64,000 bases of DNA from Mansonella perstans (GCA_037074765.1 JBAMDO010000246.1:1-64000); one strand, 5' to 3'. Positions 36,852 to 59,320 are shown, numbered from the stretch's first letter. The notes: generated from the letters alone by a model not told the origin. Made by a program: numbers and translations.

Positions 36852-37274
36852 TTCTGTTGACCATATATATAATCCTAGCTACTTTATATTGTTCATATAT
36901 ATATATATATATACATATCACTTCATTCAGTCAAAAATTTGTTGAATAACTTTATCAAAATCCCATCCCTTTCCTTCCCTCCTTAATTTTCCATTGCAAT
37001 ATGGTAACAGCTGTGTAGCGGTTTAATTCAATCTGCGCTTGTCCATATATAAATATACCAGAAAGAGTCAGTCCATGAGGATATGACCCAAACGACCTTC
37101 AAAGCCAAACATTATACATATAAATATGGGAAAAGCTATACTTATACACACACACACACACAGGAACATACATACATTAATGTTGTCCACTCATTGAGCC
37201 TAATAATTAAATTTTACGTCACCAAAATGTGTATAAATACATCCTACATTAAGATAAAGAACTATTTTTGAGGA

Positions 37275-37495
37275 AAAGTATTACAGTCTACAAAACAGAG
37301 TAAGGCATTGTAGGCCTATAAAAAAGGTTAAGGTGTAATAGCCTAGAAGAAAAAATAAAGTATTAGAAAGCATAAAAAAACATTAAGATATTACAATTTC
37401 AAATAAAAAGATTACGAATTGCATCCCACAAAAAGGTACGGTACTATAACCTATAAAAAAAGTGAGGTATTACCTTTTTATTATAGGGAACACAT
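37275..37495. repeat. Degenerate repeat around GTATTA...CCTATAAAAAAGGT
   Basis: Blocks GGCATTGTAGGCCTATAAAA, GGTGTAATAGCCTAGAAG, AAGTATTAGAAAGCATAAAA and GGTACTATAACCTATAAAA-like sequence repeat at about 35-45 bp spacing. Copies are strongly diverged. Confidence 0.45.
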
Positions 37496-38159
37496 CAAAA
37501 AAAAATATTGTAATAAATTTATTTTTTATTCAAATTGAAAAAAAAAAACCGAAAACTTTACAAAATAAACATTTTGTTTTGGCATTAATCATAAAAAAAA
37601 CAAATATCATTTATTAACAAATTCTTTGTTTCGTTTTCTCTTCTTTTTTTTTGTAAAATTTTAATTCCATTTTCAAATTTTCATCAAATGAAAAACAATA
37701 ACAATATAAAAAGAAAAAAAAAATAAACAAACAAACAAACAAACATCAAATAGAGACTATATTGCACATGATTTTCCTTATTTCATTTAATTTACGTTTC
37801 ATTTTTCCATATTTGAGTTGAATTTATAATAACGATAATTGAAATAAACAATAAAATTTGATATGTCAGAAAAGAAAAAGAAAAAGACAAATCATCACAC
37901 GATAACATTTCCTTTGTTTTTTTTTTAAATTTAACAAAAAAAAAAAAAAAAAAAAAAACAAATATATTTTTATTGGAAGCAATAATACATAATAAAATGT
38001 TGCTTGTATTGGAAATGGAAAAAACAAAAGAAAAAAGATTTTAGTGAAAAAAAAAAAAGAAAACACCCCTGTGCATATCAAACAATGTAAGACATTTTTT
38101 TTTTAAAGTGATATGTTTTACACAGTTAAGAGAAAAAGATAGAAACACAGAAATAACAA

Positions 38160-38162
38160 AAC

Positions 38163-38193
<31 letters not shown>

Positions 38194-38375
38194 AAGGAAA
38201 AAAGAAATATTTAAAAATGAAAGCTATATTTTAAAAAATTCATATGTTTCAAAATTATTTTTTTCAAAAAAAATAGTAATGTATTATTGATGCAATAATA
38301 AATGACACCTAATATATATGATGGTGAAATTAATAATAGCTGAAGAAAACAGAGAGAGAGAGAGAAAGCGCGAGA
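38160..38375. repeat. (AG)n tracts in a purine-rich segment
   Basis: AGAGAG runs lie at about 38163-38190 and 38350-38365, with complementary CTCTCT runs further right (39470, 39555, 39930, 40840). It is simple-sequence DNA with no gene. Confidence 0.8.
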
Positions 38376-39057
38376 GAAAAAAACAAAATTACCAATTTTA
38401 TGCATTTGAAAAAAAAATTCATTTCGAAATTTTCTTTTTTTAGCAAGCAACATATTATCTGATTCTCATGATAATATGATAATTAATTAATTATGCTAAT
38501 GATATGTGTGTGCACCATCATTCCTACCACTATCACTAATGATAAAGTGAATGTTATGACAATAACTGATAATGGTGATGATGATCATAATCATGATAAT
38601 ATCGCCGCATGCATTCTTTGACAGAAAAAAATCAACGAGAAAGAAAAATCTTTCAAAATTTAAATCAACTATGAAAAAACCAATTCAGAAAAAAAAAAAA
38701 ATTAGAAATTGATGAATACTAAAAGAAAAAAGACAATGGGAATAATTTAATTAAAATTTTTTGAATTTATATTACAAAAAAAAACCAAGCAATCATTCAT
38801 CATCGATCTATTCATTTAAACTCTTCACATGTCCATCAAAAATTTCCAACTTACCCCAAAATAATATGAAAAAAAAATTATCAGTCACAGTATACTACTT
38901 ACTCTTCATTTGCTCCTTGCTTACAAACCTTTTTTTCTTTCTCTTCAAAAAAAAAAATTTAACTAAAAATAAATTTTAATCACCTTCCCTCTTTCTCTTC
39001 TTTCTTCCCTTTTTCCATCAATCTTCAAATATTTCATTTTCCTACTCTCTTCACAAC

Positions 39058-39182
39058 TATTAGTACTACTACTACTACTACTACTACTACTAACTACAAA
39101 CTACTACTATAACTACATTCAAGTATCACATTCAATGATTGGTACACACACATACATACACACTCACACACACACACACACA
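39058..39182. repeat. (ACT)n followed by (AC)n microsatellites
   Basis: ACTACTACT from about 39063 to 39092, a second short ACT cluster, then CACACA from about 39147 to 39181. Confidence 0.85.
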
Positions 39183-41864
39183 TTCATTTCATAAATTTCT
39201 ACCGTAATCATTGAAGAAATTCTCTTTCATTAATAATTAAATGAAATTTAATCATTTTTACATACTTTTCTGAAATAAATCATTTGTCATCTTTTCATTT
39301 AATACTTTTTATCAAAATCTCTTAAAAAATTTTGAACTGGATTACTTTCCAAAGAAATTTCAAAAAATTCAATGAAATTAAGAAATTGAGTAATCAAACA
39401 ATGTTTTACAAATTTAATTATCATTTATTTCTATACGGTATGAATGTTATACTCTCCCTTTCTTCCTCTCTCTCTCTCTCTTCCTTAAATAAATTTCACT
39501 TTTATTTCTATTTTATTATCTATCATTCACTTCTTCCTTCTTCTCTCTTTCTCTCCCTCTCTCTCTGATCTTTCTCATTAAATAAATACATAAGTAAGTT
39601 AACTCTTCATTTTTATTTCATTTAAAAAAAAAAATGAAAAAGTGAAATGAAGCAAAGGGAAATGTGAGTGTAAAAAAAAAAAGGAAATTGACTTTTAAAA
39701 AAAAAAAAAAGCGAAAGTAAATTAAAAATTCGTATATATTTAATTTAAATTAAATTGATCGTTGAACAGAAAGAGAAAAAAAGAAAAAAGGAAAGAATGA
39801 ATGAAATGAGAAATTAAATAAGAAATATTCCATTTTTTTTTTTTTGTTTAGAAATAAGGCAACAAACAATTTTATATTATTTTTCTTTTCTTTTCTTTCT
39901 TTCTTTTCTACCATTCTCTTTTTCTTTCTCTCTCTCTCTCACCCATTTCTCCATTAAATTTCACATAAACGAATTTCTTTGAAACAACAAAAAAAAAAAA
40001 AAGAAGAGAAAAACAGCCAAAAAAGTGGAAGCTATCATTTTATGTAAATGAAAAATTAAAAATGCAAATAACGAAATAGTATTTGAAAAAAGGAAGAATG
40101 AGAAATAAAGAAATACAGTAGTAAATTTGAATGATACCATATGTTTTTGAAAAAAAACAAAAAAAGAACGATGCATTAAAAATTATTGGTTTCATTTTTA
40201 AAAAAGAGAAAAAGAGAGAAAGAGAAAGAGAGAAAAAGAGAGGGAGAAATATAAATGAAAGCAAAGAAAATGGAAGAAAAAAGTAATTTGCAAATAATTT
40301 TTATAAATAAAACAATTTACATCTGTCAACCACAATTACTTGTCACCAAATAACTATCACATATCAAAATATTCTCTCTCTTCTATCTTATACGAGAAAT
40401 TTTAATTGTCCACTTTTCAAAAATTATAGCCTAATAAAACAAGAAAAGACAAATGAAAAGAGAGAGAGAAGAAAAGAAGAAAAAGAAAATACTTTGTATT
40501 TTGTTTTATTCTTTTCTTTCTCTTCCAAAATATCTTAAAAAATTTTCCACTCATTCATTAAAAAAAAAAAAAAAAAAATTCAACAAAAAATCAAAAGATA
40601 AAAAATATTACCAAAATTAAAAACAATTTACACCTGAAATAAAACATTACATGGAAAAATGTACAGAAAATCAATTTTAAATTTCTAGTATTATATTTTC
40701 AAAATTAATTAATACCTATTTCAAGCATTGTTATAATATTAAGCTTTATAAAGTTAAGTATTATTCATCTGTTTGAGTTAGTATTATTTACCTGTTAAAA
40801 CTGAGAGGAAATTTTTTTTAAATAAAATTTCAATTGAGATCTCTCTCTCTCTCTCCCTCTTGCATTGATATGTTCGGGAAACTTTTTTTTAAAAAAACAA
40901 AGGCTATCATCCCAAATAGCAATGGTAGTAGTAGTTGTAGTATTATTAGTAGTAATAGTAGTAGCAAATACTTTCCCTTCTTTTGACAAAAAAAAAAGAC
41001 AATTTTTTTGAAGCTTAAATCCGACGGCCATCTGTTCCTGCTATTGTTGTTGATTGTTGAAATTTAAAAATGGAAAAATCCAAAATTATCTCCCACCCCT
41101 CTACCTTCCGCTTTTTCGCATCACTATCATTTCAATTCTTTTTTTTATGATTTATCACGGAAATAATAATCATTCTTCCAAAATTCACCAGGTACTTATC
41201 ACATAAAAGTTTTTTTCCTTTTTTGTTTTTCATTTCATGAAATTTTCAACCTATTTTTAAGTCCTAAAAAGTGCTCAAAATGCTTTTTGTGCAAATCTTT
41301 CCGTCTATTTTTTTTCTTTCTGTTAAAATTTTGCAGCAAAAAAAATTTACAATGGCTTTTTTTTTTGTAATATTTTATAAATATTACAAAAAATCACTTA
41401 TAAAAATTTCACTCACTACCATTTATTTTTATCTATGCAATATGAAATATCTTATTACTAATTCTTATTATTATTTTCTTTCTATTTTAAATAAATTTTC
41501 CAAAAATGTTTGATATGAAAAATAGTTTTGCCTAATCTACTACTCCCTACTAATGCTACTATTACTATTTTACGGAAGGGGAAATAATCGTAGGAATAGT
41601 AAATAAACAAAATGCGTATTGTTTGTAAATGAAATATGTCAACAATTTGGCTAAAAATTTTGCTATTATTATTACCATCATCATCATTATTATCATCGCC
41701 ATTATCATCATCATCATTAATGAATAGCTTTGTTAATAAAATTATGCTACAATAAAACTAGTACTAAGTTAGTATAACGCTAATACTAACTTAAGTAGTA
41801 AAAGAGTTGAAAGTAACTTGGAAAAATATCAACAAAAACAATCGCATTTAATGATAATAGTTTT

Positions 41865-50911
<9,047 letters not shown>

Positions 50912-50913
50912 TC

Positions 50914-50921
50914 CTGAAAGC
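50914..50921 (-). promoter_or_regulatory. Splice acceptor directly ahead of the ztf-11-type start codon
   Basis: GCTTTCAG (minus strand) ends at 50914, leaving only GA before the ATG. It may be a spliced-leader site, which makes the ATG at 50911 the start, or the acceptor of an internal exon whose upstream partner lies to the right. Confidence 0.6.
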
Positions 50922-52243
50922 ATTCACAAATGATATGTTATCATTATATCATCACAAACTTTTCACATTTCAAATTATTAACGTAAATAATCTTAAAAAG
51001 CATATAAAGTCACAAACTGAACATGGTTTAATGCACATACAATATCCTAATAATATTTATCCTAGCTCGCTTATTATGTAAATTGACATAAAGTCCAATG
51101 TATGTAATAATGTGTAACTGAATAAAGTCTAATAATTCAATGCGAAATTTTTGACGTAACTTTACACGTATATAATGAATAAACAAGAATTGTATACTGA
51201 TATTTACTTTAAATTATAATACGCTTCATATGGCCGCATAATATGCAATAGTTTTATCCATTATTTTCGTAAATGTGCATAATGGTATAATTGAATATAA
51301 GATTGCTTAATTCAGTGTAAAATTTTTAACTTTACTAATTCAGTGTGAAAATTTTTAACTTTTAAACTTTATATAATTTTAAACATCAATAATAATCATC
51401 ATTAAATTATGATATGATATTTTATAATACCATATAACAAAATATTTTTTTTTTTTTTATTACTGCCATAAATATCAATTTGACATAATTTTAAACATAA
51501 ATATTTAGTAATTAAATATGAATTATATGATTAATATTTATTGTGGTGAAGATACGATACGGTACAATATAGCACACAAACACACAACACATAACACAAC
51601 AATTTGATACGATAGTTAAAGTAGAAGAAAGATGAAATATAATCGTATTGTGTTATATAGCAAAACGGAAACTAAACAATGAATATGTGTGACAAAAGAA
51701 TCTAAATCTTTACTATTTCTCTTTATTATCCAACTACTACTACTACTAGTATCCAACCTAAACCCAGATGATGACCTATTCTTCCCATCTAAGAAGCTTT
51801 TTGATATTCTCTTAGCTTCGAACAATTAAACAAAGCAATCTCTTCTTTATCCAACAATAGTAGTAGTTGTTGGAAAGTGTATAACAGTTAATAGTTGACT
51901 AAATGAAAATAAAATAGAAATGAAAAGAAATGGTAAAGATATGGGTGGGTACGGGTTAAAAATTAGAGTAGTAAGAGATAGAAAATGAGACTGAGGATTG
52001 TTAGTTCAATGAATTAAACTCACTTACTACAACTACTACTACTACTACTACTACTAACTCCAGCAGATGGTCCATAAAAGTATGTCTATGCATGTGTCTG
52101 TCTGTGTCTGTCTATGTGCATGTGTGTATGTGTATGTGCTTGTATTTATCTGTGCACATGGAAGGAACGATAAAATATAAAAAGAGTTAAAAGAAGCCAA
52201 ATTCAAACATTAACCAACTGAAAATGAAATGTTTAAATAAATA

Positions 52244-52274
<31 letters not shown>

Positions 52275-52461
52275 GAAGCGATGAAAATGAGAAAAGGCAT
52301 GAAAAGGCGGAAAAGAAAGCAAAGCATAAATCGGAGCGCAACTACCAAACAATTTCAGTACTTTCCAATAGCAACAAAAGCTTAAAACAGCTTTATGTAT
52401 GTGCCATATACATGCCTTCTTTCTTCTTCATCTTCCACCATCACCTCCGCCCTCCTCCATG

Positions 52462-52743
52462 AAAAATCCTTTTCCGCCTCCGCCTTCCTCTATCAAAAAT
52501 CCTTTTCCGCCTCCGCTTTCCTCTATCAAAAATCCTTTTCCGCCTCCGCTTTCCTCTATCAAAAATCCTTTTCCGCCTCCGCTTTCCTCTATCAAAAATC
52601 CTTTTCCGCCTCCGCTTTCCTCTATCAAAAATCCTTTTCCGCTTCCGCTTTCCTCTATCAAAAATCCTTTTCCGCTTCCGCTTTCCTCTATCAAAAATCC
52701 TTTTCCGCTTCCGCTTTCCTCTATCAAAAATCCTTTTCCGCCA
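52462..52743. repeat. 33-bp minisatellite, eight full copies and a partial ninth
   Basis: The unit is AAAAATCCTTTTCCGCCTCC plus GCTTTCCTCTATC. Because 33 is a multiple of three, the block is open in several frames (11-residue repeats such as IKNPFPPPLSS on + and EESGGGKGFLI on -). I do not call it coding: there is no splice or start context, three frames are open at once, and the variants do not respect codons. Copies 6-8 differ together (GCTTCC instead of GCCTCC), showing ordered spread of a variant. Confidence 0.95.
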
Positions 52744-53015
52744 CTTGTTATCGTATCATATATGAGAATGGATAAAAATGATATGATAAAGTGATGATAG
52801 TTGATGGTAGTTTAATTGATAGTATATAGTATTATATTATCATTATCGTATAACTAATATCAAAATTTTGATGGGCGGGGCGATAATGATGATAAAATTT
52901 CATTGTTATTTATCCATTTAACAATCACTTTTTTAAAAAATTTCCATAAAATAAAAAGCTCATTTTTGAATTTATAAAAGAAATTTAGAAAAAGAAACAT
53001 ATAATTCAATAAATT

Positions 53016-53046
<31 letters not shown>

Positions 53047-55574
53047 CCTCTCTCGTAACTTTTTTTTTTGTGACTCTTTTACATCTTACAATAACATCTT
53101 TTTACTTTTTTTTTTTTTTTTTGACCTTTTAAAGGACTTTATGCTATAACTTTCAATTTTTGTCCTATTATGCTCTTTACAAATCTCTCACTCTTTTCCT
53201 TCTCTCTCTTTCTCTCCCTCTCTCTCTCTCTGTTTCATTTTAAATTGTTAATTTTTTCTACTATTTGATTTGTTGTTGAGGCTTGGCCATTCATTACATT
53301 ACACTGTATCTCTTCTTCTCTCCCTCTCTCTCTCTCTCTCATCCTGTCTCTCTTGCTGCACTTACATCACATTCACTTTAGATAAGATAATAAGTGTAAC
53401 TCTCTGCAAAGTAACAAACTACGGTAACTATCACCACCTGCTTGCTTATCAATCTTTTTTCAATTTCTTTTTTATTTATTGCTTGCTTTTCATCCAATAA
53501 AAATTTTACCGTGCAAAAAAAAAAGGCCTAGCAAAAGTTCGATCGAATTATATGAAATAAACATGTGCCTATTTCTCGACCTTTGCTGACCTTTATCTTT
53601 TGCACGTACATACTTTTTACATTTGCAAAAATTTTTTTCAAACATTTACAAATTCACTGAAAATTTTACATATGCATGCACACACACACACATACGAAAC
53701 AACAAATATTTCTTCTAGATGCACATAAATTCACGCAATGCACGTAATTTATTCAATTTTACGCATTGTACAAAAAAAAAAAAAAAAATGAAAAAATCAC
53801 AAATGGCTGTAAATATGCATATTAAAATTTGTAAATTTAAAAAATTTACAGCAATAATTAATGAAAAAAAAAAAAAAAAAAAACTATTTCATGGCTCAAT
53901 CATTAAAATAATCACAAAAATTTTTTGACAGAAATTATTTGCATTGTTAAAAATAATAATTTGGCCCTAATTATCATTGTTGTCATATCAACTTTACTTT
54001 GTTTTTAAGGCCCATTTATGATTAATTTTTATAAGAAATAAACTATTTTTCTCAATTAAAATACTTTCATTTTGAATAAATGCTATCAATAATTATCACT
54101 TAATTTTTACTGCTAATTACAGTTAACTTTATCATAATATTTAATTAATTGGACTGTAATTTAAATTAATTCGAAAAATGAAAAGTTAACATTTGACAAA
54201 AAATGAAAATTAAACATTTTTTTTCCATTATTTTCACTGAATAGATTATTTGGTATGAATATGTATAGATATACCAAATAAAATATATATATGTGTGTGT
54301 GTGTGTTTACGTATTTTTATGCTGAATTCTTAGAAAATATATCAAAAAGGATATCGCTGGAAAATTATAAAGCGATACATGAAATAAATTTTTTTACAAT
54401 TTTTACAATTTGCTAAACTAACATTTATAGCAGTAATATATTACTGTGAAAAAATCCATGAAAATTTTGGACTTTCAAATTTCTACACTCTAAAACTAAA
54501 TTATCATTCAACATTTCAGGATAGTATCATTAAATTAATTCATCTTCTTTTTCTCGTAAAATTATCAAAATTTGGGAAATAGAAGAAAAAAAAATCCAAT
54601 CTAATAAATATACTACGAAATAATTCGGTGACAATTTAAAGTTGTAAATTAATTAATCAATGAAATTAAATTTCATTTCGTTTTTTGTTAAAGAAAATCA
54701 ACAAAATTAATGAAAAAAAAAAGAAAAATTTTTTTTTCTTTTTGGTTTAACCAAAAGATGAATTAAAAGCCTTTAGAAAGCTTAAATAAGAAAAAAAAAT
54801 GAATGAAAATAGCCTTAGAGAGATGAGTAAATGTTCCAATAAAATAAAAAAAAAAAAGAAAAAAAAAAAAGGAAACAATAAGTTTTGGCTATATTGTTGC
54901 TTTCTTGATTTGATATATTTTAATATAAATATATCAAAAGAACATATGGTGCTTTTGTTGCTTAGCAGCAGTGCAATTAAATTTCAATTTTAGGCAAAAG
55001 AAAAAAAAAAAATAGTTAGGAAAATATTTTAGTGTTGAGAAAAAAATTTTTAAGAAAAATACAATGAACAAAATAATGCATAAGTGAATGAATGAATAAG
55101 ATTAAATTGAAATGATTTGGAAAAAAAAAAGATTCAATTGCGGGTATTAAGATATGTCGTAGCAGCTGGTCAACATTATCATTGTCAGCGTTTGTCGTTT
55201 ATCGTTGTCGTCGTTGTCGTTGTCGTTGTTGTCGTTGCTGTATGCTGAAGGATAGATAGTTTGTAATGACTACTGAAAAGATGACTACTTGAAAATCTCA
55301 TCCGTATATATATATATACATATATAAGAATTGAGCAGATGTTCCAAAAAGGAGAAGATTTTTTGGAGGACATGTTCATGGTGACATGGTGACACTCAAC
55401 TTTTTTATCTTCTTCCTCAGCCTTTCTCATCATCACTCATCCATACTTCACCTTTTTACCTGCTTTACTGGATAACTTATTAACTAAATAATTCCTACAA
55501 ACTTCGATGATAATGTGATATTTAATGATTAATCTCACATATATAGACATATGTAATTGAACTAGGCCAATGTA

Positions 55575-55865
55575 ATCAGAAATCAATCACTAATTCTTTT
55601 TGATCAAGTATTGTACATACACATTGAATGCCTGATAAGCTTATCTATACAGATATAAACTGATGAAGTTAATTCGGTGAAATTGAACTAATTTGAAATC
55701 GATTATTCTAATTCTTTTTGATCAAGTATTGTAGATACACATTCAGTGCACGTGATAAGCTTGATCTTTATAGCTATAAATTAGTTAAGCTGAACTAATC
55801 GAAATCGATCATTGATTCGATCATTGATGTTTGATCAAGTAGGATCGATATTTTTGAATGAGTAA
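55575..55865. repeat. About 125-bp tandem duplication with a partial third copy
   Basis: TAATTCTTTTTGATCAAGTA followed by TTGTACATACACATT and a GATAAGCTT element at 55590-55650 recurs at about 55708-55770. A third partial TTTGATCAAGTAGGATCGAT copy lies near 55829. Each is preceded by an AAATCGAT or AAATCAATCA element. Confidence 0.75.
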
Positions 55866-56354
55866 TAGCTACAGCATTATCCAAATAGATACAATTAGTT
55901 TGATTCATCATTTTATTTGTATAAACAGAACTAACTAAACTCGATGAACAAAAATGAGAAATGGATCATAGATTCATTTCACGCAAAAAAAAAAATTGAA
56001 GTTAAGGAATTTTTGATTGAATCATATTTGGTCAGCTTTAATCCTCATTCTCTTTCAATAACATACATTTTCAATCATAATTATAATCAAATATATTTTA
56101 AAAAATTCTTTTTTTTTTTTTTTTTTTTTTTCATTGACTATTTTTAGTGTCCATTTTTTTGCATGAAAATAAAAGAATGTCTAATTCAGTAGTAAATATG
56201 ACCAAATGACATTTTGATAGTCGTATAAGTTTTTTTTTTTTTACGATTATTTTGCGTGATATTTTCAATTGCAAATATTTCATTGATATATTTTAGAAAG
56301 ATTAGCTTCTTTTTTTCCTCTCCTTTTCTTTGTTGCCTAACATTTAAGAATGTG

Positions 56355-56385
<31 letters not shown>

Positions 56386-57224
56386 AGGGCCAAGAAAAAG
56401 TAATTTGGGAAACAAGGAAAAAATTAAAGAGTTTGTTTTGGCTCATAAATCTTATTACAGATACCATTACTGAAAAGTTATACTTTTTGGCTAAAAAGCC
56501 TAAAGCTAAAGCTATAAGAAGCCTTCATCCGATAAATCGTTTTTGGCCAGTTGATGTCAGTATTTATTCATTTATTTAAGCCTTAAAGCAATTTTCCTGG
56601 CTACCATTGCTTTACTTTAAGCTTGTATGCATGTGCTTTATATGCATACTTAACACCATGGATAATGTGTTTGAGATGTAAATGTGTTGCTTGAAATTTT
56701 TGGACAAAAAAATTTTAAAGTAATTTATCAAAAAAAAAATATTTCGTTAAATAATTTTGCAATTTTAAAATTATAATCTATATTTATATTAACAGTAAGA
56801 CAAAGTACATAAATAACATTTTTTTTTTCTGTTTTTTTTTTTTTTTTTTTTGCAAAATTCAATCAAAGTTATATGTCATATGTCTGTCATATGCGAATAG
56901 ACACATTCTATCTAGAGATACGGTAGGGAAAATATTTCAAAAAGTTATGGTAAAAAAGTATACAGCAACATTTATAGTCTTATTCATAAATGAATGAAAA
57001 AATTAATGAACTATCGATGATCATCATTCTTTCTACTAACATCATTTAATTAACTCATTTGATTTAAATTTAAATTTAAATCATTTTTTAAATGATGACT
57101 TATTTCATTGCTAACATAACAACAATTGCCAAAAATCTTCTTTGAAATATGTTTCATGATCGTATCGAAATATGATAAGACATCGTTTTACATCTTCAAA
57201 TTGTATCATAGAAAAGTGTTAATG

Positions 57225-57545
57225 AATGCGTAAACGTACGTAAGTAAGGAAGGAAGGAAAGTCATGACAAAACCATTTATATTTAAAAATTGTTTTATGA
57301 CGAAGTTTAGGCTTTATAAATGCGTGAGTAAGGGAGCAAAACGTGACAAAACATTTTTTCATTAAAAAATTTAAATGGATGCATATGTAAAAGAAAGTAA
57401 AAACGTGATAACATCGCGAAATCCTTTATAAGATGCATGAATAAAAGAACAAAACGTGACAAAATGTTTTCATGAAAAAGTTTAAATGAATGGATAAGAA
57501 AAAGGAAGTAAAAACGTGATAACGTGACGAAACGCTTTAGACTTT
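57225..57545. repeat. Degenerate tandem repeat, unit about 60 bp (some pairs about 115 bp)
   Basis: Blocks combine ATGCGTGAGTAAGGGAGCAA-type sequence, AAACGTGACAAAAC and TTTATGACGAAGTTTA- or TTCATGAAAAAGTTTA-type sequence. They recur near 57230, 57320, 57375, 57435 and 57490. Confidence 0.6.
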
Positions 57546-57675
57546 AAAAAAAAAAAAAAAAGATAACTAAATGATGGTAAAATGTTAAAGAGGAATGTTA
57601 ATGGATGTGTAAGTGAATAAATAAGGAGGTATCATTTACAAATTCCATTGGAAAAAAAGTTATCAAAGCAACAGA

Positions 57676-57958
57676 AACGTTTTCATTCCATTCCGTCCAA
57701 TTCCATTCCGTTCCGTTCCGTCCAATTCCATTCTATTCCGTTCGAACCAATTCCATTCTATTCCGTTCCGTCCAATTCCATTCTATTCCGTTCCATCCAA
57801 TTTCATTCCATTCTATGCCATTTCAATCCATTCTATTCCATTCCGTCTAATTCCATCCAATTCCATTCTATTCCGTTCCGCCCAATTTCATTCTATTCCA
57901 TTCCGTCCAATTCCATTCTATTCCGTTCCGTCCAATCTCATTCCATTCCGTCCTGTTT
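57676..57958. repeat. TTCCA/TTCCG pentamer satellite block with 25-bp higher-order unit
   Basis: About 280 bp built from TTCCA, TTCTA, TTCCG and TCCAA pentamers. A frequent 25-bp higher-order unit is TTCCATTCTATTCCGTTCCG plus TCCAA. It is far richer in C than the flanks and ends abruptly on both sides. The 119-codon frame across it is an artefact of the five-base unit. Confidence 0.9.
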
Positions 57959-58254
57959 CCAATTTTATAAAATGTCAAAAAATGAACAAAAAATGAAAAG
58001 AGAATAAAAATGAAAGGAACATTTTTTCCTCATTGAATGCTCTTTCTTTGCTTTTCTTCAAAGTCGATTAGACTGGAGGAGAATAGAGAAGAAGAAGAGT
58101 GTGCTGTTGCAGAGAGAAAAGAAAGAAGAGAGAAAGGATGAAAAGATGAGGAACAGAAAGAGAGAAAGATATAAAAGTGAGAATGGGTGAAATCCACACT
58201 GTATATGTAATTCAAGCAACTATTTTGTTGAAATTTGAGACAACAAATTATGAC

Positions 58255-58460
58255 AATAAACAAGCTGACAACACTGATAATAGATATGATGTTAACAGTA
58301 TTTATGATCAAGATAATGTGATAATATCCATAACCAAACTGATAATACTGATAACAATATCGATGGCAATAATAATTATGGTTAAGTTGATAACACTGAT
58401 AATAATATCCAAATAATGATAAAATAATAATGATAATAATAATAGTAGTAATATTAATAA
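58255..58460. repeat. GATAA-rich degenerate repeat
   Basis: AACACTGATAATA, ATAATATCCATAACCAAACT and GATAACACTGATAATAATAT recur with about 70-75 bp spacing, ending in (AAT)n. Confidence 0.55.
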
Positions 58461-59189
58461 TAACTATGATTAAATTGACTATACAGATAACGATATTGAT
58501 TATAACAACAAAAACTGTGATTATGCGACAATAACAATTATAAATGGCAAATATGCAAACAATGATAATATTATTAATAACAAAATGAAAAAAAAATTAT
58601 ATAGCAGTAAAAAATATGCCCAAAATTCAATTACATTTTTTACGTAATCTACGTGAATTATTACGTGAACTGTAATTAAAAATTGCCAACTAAAATTTAA
58701 GTGCTACGTATAGCTTTTTTTTTCTGCCTAAAAATAAGCACTAATCATTGACTGACCAAAAAGATATCTGAAAATTAAAGCCATTTGTAAATTTTTCAAA
58801 ATGATCCATTTTATCAACAAATAATCATAGCAGTAGTGTTAAATGATAAGTGATAAAATGATAGTATGACAAAAGACAGATGATTGACATATGAGGATGA
58901 TAGTTGTAACAATTGTAACAATTTCAATGAAATATGTTAAAGGCTAATTATTCATTGGATTATAAGGCTTTGAACAAATTTATTCAGTACAAAAATAATG
59001 ATGATTAAAATTTTTCCCATTTCAAAAATTAAAATTAAATTTGTTTCTTTTTTTAAAAAAAAATAACTGTTAATTGATTTGTTATTTTTACTTAAATTCT
59101 TATTCATTTCGATAAATTTGTAAATCTCTAACCAAAAATAGAATTTGATTAGAGCAAACTAAATGATTTAGTAAATTCTAAATACATAT

Positions 59190-59268
59190 ATATGTATGTG
59201 TGTGTATGTATACATGTGTATGTGTGTATGTGAATGTGCGTGTGTGTGTGTGTGTGCGTGTATGTGAA

Positions 59269-59319
<51 letters not shown>

Positions 59320-59320
59320 C
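59190..59320. repeat. (GT)n microsatellite with an internal duplicated block
   Basis: TATGTGAATGTGCGTGTGTG occurs twice (about 59228 and 59262) before an uninterrupted GT run to about 59318. Confidence 0.9.

Larger units (their letters stand above)
27237..41864. other. About 14.6 kb gene-poor region
   Basis: It lies between the 5' end of the SMYD gene and the 3' end of the MYT1-family gene. Every longer open frame here is low complexity (Met-Tyr-Val-Cys from TACA repeats, Phe-rich from T tracts, Ile/Asn from AAT repeats), so I call none. It holds at least nine tandem-repeat blocks, listed separately. Parts of the right end must be 3' UTR of the MYT1-family gene. Purine-only and pyrimidine-only stretches (AGAGAG, CTCTCT) recur from about 35 to 41 kb. 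Confidence 0.65.

Noticed and set aside
52395..52794. Three overlapping frames with 11-residue Pro-, Ser- or Gly-rich repeats
   Set aside because: The 33-bp minisatellite is a multiple of three and keeps several frames open. Variants do not favour any frame and there is no gene context.
55185..55436. 83-codon minus-strand frame with an acidic N-terminus, considered as a far 5' exon of the MYT1-family gene
   Set aside because: No donor in usable phase and no family similarity; the tail runs into a GTC/GTT repeat.
55640..55700. CTGATGA...GAAA resembling a hammerhead ribozyme core
   Set aside because: The segment between the boxes does not form a credible stem II, and stems I and III cannot be paired.
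57648..58007. 119-codon Ser/Pro/Phe/His-rich frame
   Set aside because: Generated by the TTCCR pentamer array, which cycles through frames without stops.
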